Shown in pieces: positions 35,920 to 45,294 of a stretch of DNA of 64,000 nt. Location of the stretch: NCBI GenBank assembly GCA_963744105.1, contig CAVUSJ010000001.1, positions 177,743 to 241,742 on the forward strand, in the 5' to 3' direction. Both the position numbers and the translations under genes were made by a program. Under the pieces are notes generated by a model that worked only from the letters and a program-made list of their open reading frames with translations, did no database searches and was not told the origin of the DNA. Numbering within the stretch: position 1 is the stretch's first letter; each line of letters opens with the position of its first letter. Source of the DNA: DASUPK01 sp963744105 (lineage in GTDB: Bacteria > Actinomycetota > Thermoleophilia > Solirubrobacterales > 70-9).

Positions 35920-36870
35920 TCATCGGTGAGACGACGAATCATCTTGCCACACCGTCTCGAGGAAGTCCACGATTTCGGGGAGCAGGTCGCGGGATTCGGG
36001 AGACCCGATCTGGAACTCGAATCCATGTCGCGCGCCAGGCACCAGGATCAGGCGGTTGGGAACCCCGGCCCGCGAGAGCCGCGTCTGCCATGAGCTGTGA
36101 TTGCCGCGGCGAAACCCACGCGTCGTCCAGCCCGTGAACCAGCAGCATGGGCGACGTTGCGCGGGTGACCAGATTGATCGGCGAGGCCGCGCGAGCCTGG
36201 CCTCATGTCCGGGTCAGGAGACTCACCCAGGAAAACCTTCACCGGGTCATTCGCCAGGTGGCGGTCCCGGACCGTTTCCAGGAGATCGGTCGGCCCGTAC
36301 AGGCTCACCACGGCCTGGACTCGGGACGAACGCTCGTCGACGTCGGTGACGTCCGGGGAACCGGTGCCCAGGAGCGCCGCGAGATGGCCTCCCGCTCCGC
36401 TGCCCAATGCGACCAGGCGACCGGTGTCGACCCGAAACTCCGAGGCATGCGCGACGAATCCAGCGGACGGCCTCTCGCAGGTCTTCCAGGGCGCCCGGCC
36501 AGCCAGGTTGGCCGGGCCGGGCCAGCAGGTAATCGGCCACGAACACGACGTGGCCGTGCCTCGCCAGCTCGGCGACCTGCGGGCCGTATTCGGACCGGGT
36601 GCCGCCCATCCAGCTTCCCCCATGGATGGCGAGCACGCCCGGGCGTCGCGAACGGTCCTCGGGCGTTGCAGGGTCGGGAGCCGGTGAGTACACGTCCAGC
36701 CGCACCTGGCGAACCCCCGCGAGGCGGTACACGAGGTCGCGTTCGACCACGGTCCCAGCCGGCCCTTCCCCCGCTGTGCTCACTCGGGGATCGCGAACCC
36801 AGACGCAGGCAATCCAGGTCAGGGCAGCCAGCCACCCGAGGAGACGCGAGATGGTCCAGATTCGAGTCAT
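35920..36870 (-). pseudogene. Second BD-FAE-like alpha/beta hydrolase, frameshifted, altered nucleophile elbow
   Basis: MTRIWTISRLLGWLAALTWI starts a signal or anchor helix. VRLDVYSPAPDP and LAIHGGSWMGGTRSEYG give the oxyanion loop. The elbow reads LVALGSGAGGHLAALL: compared with GxSAGGHLA the expected Ser is Gly. The acid is in LVHGLDDAWVSP and the His in GARHGFEF near the end. The last residues are FLETVWQDDSSSHR. Two or more frame changes occur. It is a paralogue of the hydrolase just downstream. Confidence 0.7.
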
Positions 36871-37075
36871 CGGTTCGCGTGCGTCCTCTCGGTCGAGACG
36901 GGCACTCCCCCGAGAACAGTATGCGACAGGCCTCGGGGGTATGACGATCTCAGTGCGTCGCCATCAGGTCTTCCCGGCCGCTACCATTGGTAGAATGGAA
37001 ACGACCGGAATTCGCGGTCCGGTCTTGCCGATTCCGGGCTGGCGACTTCCACCGGACGAGAGGAAGCAAGCGACC

Positions 37076-37677
37076 ATGAGTGGTGAGACGACGAGGCTGA
37101 CCTTGCTCCAGCAGCGTGAGATCGAGGCCCGGATCGTCGGCCCCGTGGTCCGGGCCTTCGCCGCCGAGGTGGGTCAAGAGAAGGCGCATCGACGATCCTC
37201 GGCGAGGTCATCACCGAGCTCGCCCGCGAGGGCGGCGCCGAGCTTGCCCGACGACTCGGGGAGCAGAGCCTGGAGGCCTTCGCCCGCACGCTCGACCTCT
37301 GGCGTGAGAACGGCGCCCTGGAGCTGGACGTGATCGAGCAGTCGGCCGAGCGGCTGTCGTTCAACGTGGTGCGCTGCCGGTACGCCGAGATGTACCGCGC
37401 CCTGGGCCTGGCCGACCTTGGTGCGAGCCTGTCGTGCCAGCGCGACTTTGCCCTGGCCGAGGGCTTCAGCCCGGAGATCGAGCTCACACGGACCCAGACG
37501 TTGATGGGCGGCGCCTCGTTCTGCGATTTCCGCTTCCGACGGCGAGCGAGCGACGCGAGCCGAAGCCGGCGAGCGGGGCACGAAGTCGAGCATCCGAGGG
37601 AGCTGAGCCCGAGGACGCTCTCAACGCGGCGGGGGAGCGATAGCCGGCCTGCTCCGTCTGATCGTCCCGGGTCTTGA
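37076..37677 (+). pseudogene. L-2-amino-thiazoline-4-carboxylic acid hydrolase-like protein, frameshifted
   Basis: From ATG 37076, MSGETTRLTLLQQREIEARI leads to VVRAFAAEVGQEKA. After a frame change near 37,200, LARRLGEQSLEAFARTLDLW and FNVVRCRYAEMYRALGLADLGASLSC follow, then FALAEGFSPEIELTRTQTLMGGASFCDFR. The Cys/Glu/Arg pattern of the second half matches the ATC-hydrolase family, some of whose members open thiazoline rings on the way to cysteine. Others have unknown roles. The C-terminus beyond FCDFRF is uncertain because two frames remain open. Confidence 0.65.
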
Positions 37678-38276
37678 CCGGTCCAGCGGCCCTGGCGAAG
37701 CGGACCGGCGTTCCGAGCAAGCTCGACCCAGACCTCCTGTTGCGTCTGGGAGAGGACCGACTGGGCTTTCCGATTGAATTCCGGCTCGTTCCCGGGCCCG
37801 GAATCCGGCCTCGCCCGCGCGGCGTTCCGCTCGGCGATGATGCGGGCGAGCGATTGCCGTTGCTCGGGGGTCAGCCTGAGGTGATCGGCGATGGTGGGGC
37901 GGCTCAGGATCGCCGAGGCACCCTCCCACTGGAGCTCGATCTGGCGCAGCCGTTCGAGCTGATTCCTGGTGAGGTTCTTGCCCAGCCACTCGACCTCGGC
38001 CTCGTCGATCGCCCGCCGCTCCGCCATCACGGCGGCGCCGGTCTTGCCCCGCAGGGACTGGGCGCGGCGCGTGAGCTCGTTGATCATGTTCTGAGCCCCG
38101 AGGACCTGGGACTGGTCGAGGCGAAGCTCAGCCTGCACGTCCGGACGCGAGAGCAGGAGCAGAGGGGCCGTCCGGATGCCCTGCCGACTGTCGGGAAGCG
38201 ACCACTCGCCGGCCGCGCCGGCCGGCTCGAGGATCAGCCACCCCAGCCCGACGACGACCCAGGGAATCGCCCGCAT
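37621..38276 (-). pseudogene. Secreted helical protein of planctomycete type, 3' end uncertain
   Basis: From ATG 38276, MRAIPWVVVGLGWLILEP and AGA form a signal peptide. The mature part is helical with LRLDQSQVLGAQNMINEL, NLTRNQLERLRQIELQWEGASAI and LRLTPEQRQSLARIIAERNAA. The L-T-x-x-Q spacing recalls Spy/CpxP-like proteins. The same layout (Q-x-x-RL-x-x-I-x-LQ-x-EG) occurs in the next gene upstream, so the two are paralogues. After VWVEL the frame breaks and the ending cannot be fixed. Role unknown. Confidence 0.55.
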
Positions 38277-38624
38277 GACCGTCCTTAGCCCACCATGACG
38301 CATGGCCCGGGTCCCTCCGGATGGCGCGATACCGCTTCGATCCTCGAGCTGCGCCCGCGACGACTGGCCGCGCCTCGGGCAACAAAATCACCACGCCGCC
38401 GGTGCTGAGACCGGCGTGTGGTGGCGTGGTCACGTTATACGGGGAACCGGGCGATCGGGAAAGGTCAGTCGGATCGATCCCGGCTGACGATCGCAGCTCA
38501 GGTCGAGCCGGAAGGGCTGAGGGCGAGATCGAGAACGCAGACAGAGGCGTTGTCGGGAGGGCGAGGCTCGGCCGAGCCACGGAGACCGGCGGTCGGAGCC
38601 TCGCCCCCAGGGCCCATGCAGTTG
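38277..38624. other. Intergenic, nothing recognised
   Basis: No gene, tRNA or clear hairpin was seen between the two related secreted-protein genes. Confidence 0.5.
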
Positions 38625-40059
38625 TCAGTTGCCGGGCGGGTCGGCCGGAGGCTGTCCGCCAAGGCCTCGACGCTCCCGCAGGCTCTGTCGTCGCGGGGGG
38701 TGGCTTGCTTGGTGGTCGTGCTCGGCTTGGTGTCGGCCTTGGCCTCCGCGCCGGCGGCGGCCGGTGCGGTCTTGGCCGCATCTTTCGCCTGGGCACCGGC
38801 GTTGCGGACCATTGCGTCCCGGGCCGCCGCGGAAGAAGCCCTGCCTCATGGCGTCGACATCGAAGGGCTTACCGAGCATCTTCTTGAACACGGAGACCTG
38901 GCGGCGATCCATGGCCTTGAAGACCATGGCGTACTCCTTGTCCCGAAGTTGCTTCTCCACCTTCTGAGTCTCTTCCATCTTGGCCTTCACTTCGGGCTTC
39001 TCCATGACCTTCTGCATCTCCGCGCGGAAGTCTGCGCCTCCGGGGCCCCCGGGTCCACCAGCCCGCCAGGCCCGCCGCGTGCTCCTCGGGCCCCTCTGCC
39101 ACCGCGTCCACCGGGCCCTCCGCCCGCACCCGGCGCACCCGCCACCTGCCTGCGCGTTCGGCTGGCCATTCTGCCCTCCGTTCGCATTGGCGGCCGGCCC
39201 GCCCGGGGCCGGCGCAGCTCCCCGGATCCGGGGCGGGCATCTGCGAGCGAATGAACTCGAAGTTCTTCCTCATCACGTCGCGCTGCGCCGCACCGGCCTC
39301 TCGAAGGATGCCCTGGATCTCCACGTGCTGATCCTCGGTGAGTTCCAGCTTCTCGGCCACGTCGTCCCTGATGACCGCGCCGGGGCCCTCGGCCTGGAGC
39401 TGGATCTCGTGGAGCCGCTTCATCTGGTTCTTGTCGAGGACCCTGGCGAGCTGGTTATCCGTCTCCTGCTGGAGCTGTTGCATGGCCTCACGCATCATCT
39501 GCCAGCCCTGGGCCTGGGCGGCATTGGCCGCCTGCCGACCCTGGAACTGGGCTGCCGCCTGCTGCTGGTTCGGGTCGAACTGGGGCTGCACTCCCCGGTT
39601 GGCCGACTGGGAAAGCGCATTGCCGATGCCGACGTTGCGGGGATCGATCGTGGGGTCTTGCTGGGGTGCCAGCGCCTGGGCCTGGGCTTCCTGGGCGGCC
39701 TGCGCCTTCATCATGTCGGTCTGCTGGCGGAGCTGCTGGAACACGTTGCCCCGCCGGGTGTTGGAGTCTTCGGAGACCTTCTTGACGGCCGCCTTCTGGC
39801 GGTCGGTCATCTTGATCTCTTTCTGGACGGCCTCGTTGTTGGCCAGCCCGACCAGGCTGTTGAAACCGCCTCCGAACCCGCCGAATCCCCCGGGTCCGCC
39901 CGGGCCGCCCGGTCCGCCGGGTCCGCCTCCGCGCTGGCCGCGGCCCCCGCCACCGCCAGCCCTTCCTCCACCAGGCGGCTGGGCCTGGGAGTTCAGGGCG
40001 ATGGCCGCCATGGCGACGACCAGACCCGCCATGATCAATGTGACTCGGATGCGAGACAT
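38625..40059 (-). pseudogene. Secreted Gly/Gln-rich protein with LTxxQ-like helical core, frameshifted
   Basis: MSRIRVTLIMAGLVVAMAAI starts a signal peptide. A Gly-rich low-complexity region (PGGPGGPGGFGGFGGG) is followed by IKMTDRQKAAVKKVSEDSNTR and a Gln/Ala-rich helix. The core QLARVLDKNQMKRLHEIQLQ, then EGPGAVIRDDVAEKLELTEDQ, parallels the downstream paralogue. The 3' third (KVEKQLRDKEYAMVFKAMDRRQ, PFDVDAM) is reached after frame changes near 39,200 and 38,840. Similar proteins recur in planctomycete genomes with unknown role. Confidence 0.65.
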
Positions 40060-40261
40060 CGCGTTGCTCCTCGGTTCGGTGGCCAGATGGTCTTGCCCTT
40101 GGTGGTTGCCGCACGCCGGGCCGGCCCTTGTCCGGTTCCCTCATCATCATAGCGGTTTTCTCGAGGCGAGTGGACGCCCGAACTTTCGGAACGTTTCACA
40201 ATTTCCAGCGTCAGTCGCGCATGCCCGATCAGCGATCAGGCAGTCCGGTACGCCGGCGGGC

Positions 40262-40360
40262 TCAGCGCGCCGTCCAGAGCCATGCGCCCAGGACCGCCAT
40301 CGCCGATAACGTGCTGAGCCGCATCAGGATGCGATAGGTGGCGAACCGCCGGTCCGTCAT
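40262..40360 (-). CDS. Very small membrane peptide coupled to the Ig-like membrane protein gene
   Basis: The 32-residue frame is basic at the N-terminus (MTDRRFATYRILMR) and then has one hydrophobic stretch (LSTLSAMAVLGAWLW). Its ATG overlaps the stop of the upstream gene (ATGA), which is the main evidence. It could also be a frameshifted continuation of that gene. Confidence 0.35.
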   Translation of the reverse strand: MTDRRFATYRILMRLSTLSAMAVLGAWLWTAR

Positions 40361-41033
40361 GACGGCTCCGGCGTGGTCGCCGTCGAGGGCGAGCGATCCC
40401 TCGCCGAGGTCCGTTCCAGGCTGGCCAGCGTGGTCATGCCGACCAGGTGGACCAGCCAGAGGACGAGGAACCCCACGCCCTGATCGAGCCAGGCCCGCCA
40501 GGGGACCGGCGGGAGGCCGGGCTTCCACCACGCGGGGGTCACGAGCGGCCGGTCGCTCTGGTAGACGAGGAGCTGCGTGGGCCGGGTCGCGATCTCGGTC
40601 CCGTCGCTGACGCGCAGGGCCAGCGCCAGCGGCTCGGGCGTCCCCTTCCTCGGCGTGCCCTGGAGGACCCCGGAAGCGGGATCGAAGGACAGCCCTTCGG
40701 GAATCGGTCCATCGAGGGTCCAGCGGAGCGGTCCCCGCCCCCCGTGGCGGCCAGGGCCACGGCGTAGGGCCGGCCCGGCGATCGCCTCGGGAAGCGACTC
40801 CGGCGTGGTGATCGCCAGCGGCGCCGGGGGCGCTCGCCGCCGGCCTGCGACGTCCCTGCTCCCCGGCGGCGCCAGGTCCACCGCCTTGGGCAAGAGGGCC
40901 ATGATCACCATGGTCAGCAGCAGGATGAACAGCAGGGCCCCGGTCAGCTTGGTGACCACCACGGCGACGAACGAATCCTCGCCCGATCCGCCGAACTCCA
41001 GGCCCGATCCTCCGCCCCTCGTCTGCGCCGCAT
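40357..41033 (-). pseudogene. Membrane protein with putative Ig (He_PIG-like) domain
   Basis: A frame change lies ~10 codons after ATG 41033. Then GLEFGGSGEDSFVAVVVTKL leads into TM helix LTGALLFILLLTMVIMALL. The periplasmic part contains PLRWTLDGPIPEGLSFDPASG, VLQGTPRKGTPEPLALALRVSDGTE, a classic putative-Ig domain. A second TM helix (GVGFLVLWLVHLVGMTTLA) ends it. It follows the MotA/TolQ-type channel gene and probably works with it. Confidence 0.6.
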
Positions 41034-42495
41034 GAATCGGTCCTCGTCTCGACCCTGCAGGAACGCCCTCCCCGGCCGCCGACGCCGGGCCATCCAGGCC
41101 GCCCGGACCGAGTCGGATCGCGGCGGCGTGCTGCCGGCTCGCTCGTCGAACATCTTCTTGACGATGTTGCGATACAGCGAGTTGCCCTGCTCGATGCTCA
41201 CGTTGATCAGCTCGAGGGCGTCCTTGAGGCTGTTCAGCGTCCGGGCGAGCTGCTCCTGCGTGGTCCGGCTGGACTTCTCGTAGGCCGAGGCCCACGAGCT
41301 CGACAGGCTCTCGATGGCCAGCGGTGGCCCGGTCGAGCCCGCGCTTGATCTCCTCGAGCTGGGGATCGGACGCGTCCGACTGCGGCCAGGGCCGTCTCGA
41401 TCCGCGACAGCGTCGCGGCCCCGCGCCTCATCGCCTCGCCCGCCGACTCCAGGACCTCGAGCTCGCTGCCGAGCCGGCCGATCGCCTCGGCCCCCTGCTG
41501 GAAGGCCGCCATCGAGGCCGGAAGCAGCTCCATCGACGCCGCGAGCTGGGCGATCGGCGCCCTCAGGCTCTCGCCGATCTTCTCGGCCTCGACCTGGAGC
41601 GCCCGGGCCGCGGGCGCCAGGATCGTCGCCAGCTCGGTGCGAAGCCGCTCCAGGTGGGGCGCGATCACCTCGTCGAGCCGGTCCGCGAGCGGGTCCTCGT
41701 GCCCACACCCGGCAGGACGTGCTCGACGATCCAGCGGTCGACCCGGCCCAGCAGCTCCTCGGACTTCCGATAGACCAGCGTCTGCACGAGCATCAGCGCG
41801 GCGCTCAGGAACAGGGCCAGCAGCGTGCTGTCGAACGCGATCTGGAGCGGCCGAGGTCACGCCCGTCAGGTTGTTCAGGAACGCGTCGAGGTCCTTGACC
41901 AGCGGCAGCACCTTGCTGATGTTCATCAGGGCCTTCGAGATGCCCTCGACCGTGCCGATGAAGCCGATGACCGGCAGCAGGTAGAGGATGTAGCGGGTGA
42001 GGGTGAACCGGCCGGCCATGCTGCTCCTGGTCGAGCCCCGAGGCCTCGCGGTTGACCTCCATGAGCTGGGTCGCCGAGGGGGCATGGGTCTCGCGCACGT
42101 AGCTCACGAGCTGACGGACGCGGACGGGCAGGATCCGCCCGTCGCCGGCCACGGCGGAGGCCAGGCGTCGAGCCCTCGCCGGGCTGAGGCGTGCCCGAGC
42201 CGCTGCCTCGACCCGGCGACGACCCGCCCCGCTTGAGCGTGCTGCCGATGTACTGGAGCAGCCTGGGGGCGTCCTCGAAGGCCTGCTCGTTCCGCCAGAG
42301 CGTCCAGAGCTCGCGTCCCAGGGTCAGGACGGCCCAGAAGTAGATCGCCGTGCCGACGTACTGCTCCCAGCCCCGCTCGAACATGAGCGTGGGGTTGAAG
42401 ACCATCAGGCCGACCGGGAACAGGACCGCCAGCACCAGCATCGCCAGCGCGGCAAGGTATCCCATCCGCGGAGATTCGTGAGCACTGCGTGCCAT
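40944..42495 (-). pseudogene. MotA/TolQ/ExbB-type proton channel protein with long coiled-coil tail, frameshifted
   Basis: MARSAHESPRMGYLAALAML begins the first TM helix. A second region (YVGTAIYFWAVLTLGREL) follows. Across a frame change the channel core RYILYLLPVIGFIGTVEGIS, then ISKVLPLVKDLDAFLNNLTGV has the ExbB/TolQ G-x-x-G-T motif. The last TM is DSTLLALFLSAALMLVQTLV. About 250 residues of coiled coil follow, ending NSLYRNIVKKMFDERAG. Such channels couple proton flow to motion or transport. The partner in this cluster is the Ig-domain protein. At least four frame changes occur, and the true stop is uncertain. Confidence 0.7.
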
Positions 42496-42766
42496 CCTTG
42501 AGTCCCTTCCTGGGAGCCTGGTCCTGCTCGGGCTGCCCGGCTCGATCCGAGGCCATCCTCGATTCCCGCTCCCTCAGCCCGAGAGGCGGCAAAACCGCGA
42601 AAGTCCGTATCATCCTGCTCTTCGACACGTCCGGACCAGGGACTTGAAGGATTCTCGCGGGTCGTCAGATTCGGACCAGCGTGCACGACTGGACCGGCCC
42701 CTGCCTTGCTTATCCGTCCGAATTTGCCTGTTCACGAAGTGCGGATGGCCAGGAAAGCAAGATCGG

Positions 42767-42940
42767 GAACCACGAAACACACCAAACACACGAAACGGGA
42801 ATCGCGTCACGAGAAAGCACGACTGTCCCTCTCGCATGATCATGTTCACGTGGACACACTCCCTTCCGTGCCGGCCGGTAAACACCTGAAGCGCGTGGTT
42901 CTCGGCGCCCTTTCGTGTTTTTCGCGTTTTTCGTGGTTCC
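42767..42940. repeat. Imperfect inverted repeat of CACGAAA-type sequence
   Basis: GGAACCACGAAACACACC... on the left and ...TTTTTCGTGGTTCC on the right are inverted, separated by ~110 bp. Similar AC/GA-rich intergenic blocks are frequent in planctomycetes. Between 42,496 and 43,337 there is no gene I can support. Confidence 0.5.
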
Positions 42941-43337
42941 TCCCTCTTCGATTGGGTTCGTTCGCGCCTCCTGCGGGATCGAAGCCATCGCGGAAACCCT
43001 GACCTGACATCGAGATACGTACGATTTCCGATTGGCTTCGTTCGGCGAAACCGCGATCGACCCCCGCCTCGATCCCACCCTTCACCGGGCCGCTTCGAGG
43101 CCTCCCGAGACCTCTTCGTCTCCACGACTTCCCCCCCACGGCCCGGAACCTGTCACCGAATTGTCAGAGAGCGTCGGAGCGCAAAGCCCCTACTATTAGA
43201 TTGCGCCCGTTTTGGCGACTCCTCGGGTTTTCGCACGGTTTTCTCACGTTCTGGCACTATTACGACCGGACTTGGCAGTGCACCGCCAGGCGCCCCGGGT
43301 GGTTGCCAGACGTCCGGCGTGGCTCACAGACACACCT

Positions 43338-44603
43338 TCATCGCCTGAAAACCGGAACCCGGGCATGACCCCGCGAAGCCGGCGCGGGCCTCGGGACCGA
43401 GGGGACTCGCGGGGTGCCACCACGCAGCCACCGGCCAATCCAGGTGCGGCGAACGCAGGCCTCGTAGGTGAGAAGGCTCCAGGCCAGGCCAATCGCAAGC
43501 GCGAGCAGGAACTTGACGGGACTGGGAAGCGCGACCAGGAAGAGGGCCGCCTGAACGAGCCCCACGACCGGGAAGTGAGCCAGGTACACCCAGTAGGAGG
43601 AGTCGGAGAGGTACTTGATCGCTCGGCCTCCATATCGTGCCAGGTGTGCGCATACGCCCAGCGACCCATAAAGCGTCAGCCAGCCGAAGAGCGACGCCGA
43701 GGCGACCGACACCCAGGCGGCCGATCCCGTCAAGGAGGCCGCGAGGTCGAGAGGCAGCCATCTTACCCGGACGAAGAGCGCGACGGCCGAGCCCGCGAGG
43801 AACAGCCAGGGCAGAGGCCCCCGGGTCAGCGCGGGCAAACGAGTCCGGCCCGAGTGCCAGCCCAGTCCCGCGATGAAGAACAGGCTGTGATGGAGCCAGC
43901 GGATCGGGTTGATCAGGAAGCTGTTCCGCAGGTCCAGGATGGGGTCGACGCCGTTCCACCAGTGCCCCAGCCAGAGGATCAGCGTGGTGGGTATCGCCAG
44001 CATCAAGGGGGTCAGTGGCGAACAGAAGAGGCTCAGCACGCCATGCACGATGCGTGGCCGTTCCCGGCACCAGGATTGAACGACGCCCAGCAGGGCCAGC
44101 ATCGGGATCAGGTAGGCCAGGAACCAGAGATGGGCCGGGCCGAACCGATTGGCCTGGATCTGACCGTCGGCGAAGCTCAGCGCGAGCAATTCGGCAACCT
44201 CACAACGGCCGGCGAGGTAGAGGCCAAGCATCCAGATGAGCACCGTGGGAATCAGGACCGCCGGCATCGCCGCCAGGAAGGGTAGGCCGATCCGGCGCAC
44301 GCGATCCACCGCATAGCCGCGCGCTCCCTTGACTTCAAGCACCGCCGCCGCCGCATAGCCGGCCAGCGCGAAGAATGCGGGCATGGTGGCGCCGTAAGAC
44401 CACCAGGCGAATTGCTGGACGAATTCGGAACCCGCCGGTTCGTGCACCAGCCAGATCAGTCCCGGAATCCGAACCGTCATGTAGGCGGCCGAGGCATGGA
44501 GGGCGACGACGGCAGCCATCGAGACCACGCGCAGGGCATCGAGCGCCGCCATCCGGTCGCTGGTCGGCGCATCCCGGCGAACGCGGGCCCCGGCGTCTGG
44601 CAT
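43338..44603 (-). CDS. Acyltransferase family 3 (OpgC/OatA-type) membrane protein
   Basis: This is one of the few intact planctomycete genes here: 421 residues with about ten TM helices. It starts RMAALDALRVVSMAAVVALH, with the Arg/Asp-Arg and early His typical of acyltransferase-3 proteins. GPAHLWFLAYLIPMLALLG carries the second conserved motif and SDSSYWVYLAHFPVVG the third. Such enzymes move acetyl or succinyl groups onto exported glycans. The C-terminal ~12 residues (RGHARVPVFRR) are encoded by a REP-like sequence, so the natural C-terminus may differ. Confidence 0.88.
   Translation of the reverse strand: MPDAGARVRRDAPTSDRMAALDALRVVSMAAVVALHASAAYMTVRIPGLIWLVHEPAGSEFVQQFAWWSYGATMPAFFALAGYAAAAVLEVKGARGYAVDRVRRIGLPFLAAMPAVLIPTVLIWMLGLYLAGRCEVAELLALSFADGQIQANRFGPAHLWFLAYLIPMLALLGVVQSWCRERPRIVHGVLSLFCSPLTPLMLAIPTTLILWLGHWWNGVDPILDLRNSFLINPIRWLHHSLFFIAGLGWHSGRTRLPALTRGPLPWLFLAGSAVALFVRVRWLPLDLAASLTGSAAWVSVASASLFGWLTLYGSLGVCAHLARYGGRAIKYLSDSSYWVYLAHFPVVGLVQAALFLVALPSPVKFLLALAIGLAWSLLTYEACVRRTWIGRWLRGGTPRVPSVPRPAPASRGHARVPVFRR
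43345..43380. repeat. REP-like sequence within the acyltransferase 3' end
   Basis: GAAAACCGGAACCCGGGCATG then ACCCCGCGAAGCC matches the REP copy at 51,049 (GAAAACCGAAAACCGG...GACCCCGCGAAGCC) and the inverse of the copies at 50,292-50,408. Confidence 0.6.
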
Positions 44604-44771
44604 GGCTCATCTCCCTTGGGAAGAGACCGTCGCGCTTCTCGCTGACTCGGCATTCGGCCTTCCCAGGCGCTCGCGTGCACGAATTCGCCAAACAATCCGG
44701 GCCGGTTCGCGGAATGAATCCGATCGGAGGGATTCTGCCGGTTCTTGCTTCGTTGACAGGCCCTCGTGTCA

Positions 44772-44836
44772 AAACCCGGTGTCGGAGCATATTCTCGGCT
44801 GTCGAACGACAGTAATGATGCTCTGACACCGGGTTT
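44772..44836. repeat. 65-nt cruciform-type palindrome with nested hairpin
   Basis: Arm AAACCCGGTGTCGGAGCAT pairs with ATGCTCTGACACCGGGTTT (19 bp, one wobble). Between them CTGTCG-AA-CGACAG forms a second perfect stem. The right arm is also the first unit of the tandem array that follows. Confidence 0.8.
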
Positions 44837-44893
44837 CCCTCTGACACCGGATTTCCCCCTGACACCGGGTTTCCCCTGACACCGGGTTTCCCC
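44823..44893. repeat. Four tandem copies of a 17-18-bp unit
   Basis: Units starting CTGACACCGGGTTTCCC begin at 44,823, 44,841, 44,859 and 44,876. The first overlaps the palindrome arm. No gene is visible from 44,604 to 45,294. Confidence 0.8.
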
Positions 44894-45294
44894 GCGGAGC
44901 GGTTTTGCTGTCTGCCGAGGATTCGCGCACATCCCATCAACGAGTGGCAAGGTGATCCTCGTAAGCGAGATGGCGAACTCCGCTCGAGAAGGAAGGACGT
45001 TCGGAGAGAGGCGGCCGATCGCGACGAGTTCCTCTCTCGAGAGCGGCTTTGCACTGAGGCAGGCCACTGGGCCGGCGGATATACTGACTTGCGAAGTGGC
45101 GAGCCACGTCTCGGTGTCAGGCGCAAGCACAGAGAACGTGCCGGGGCCGCGAACGAAGGTGTACGACGCTTCGCCGAGCGGCGTGCGATCCTGTGGGCCA
45201 TTTCGGCCACAGGGCGGGTCCGGTTGGGTCAGTGACGGTGCGGGGCCCGGCTTCGTGAACGGGGCTGATTACAGCGAGCTGGGGAGCGGAGCCG

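Noticed and set aside
38980..40152. Plus-strand open frame opposite the Gly/Gln-rich secreted protein
   Set aside because: Leu/Gly-rich antisense product. The minus strand has a signal peptide and a paralogue next door.
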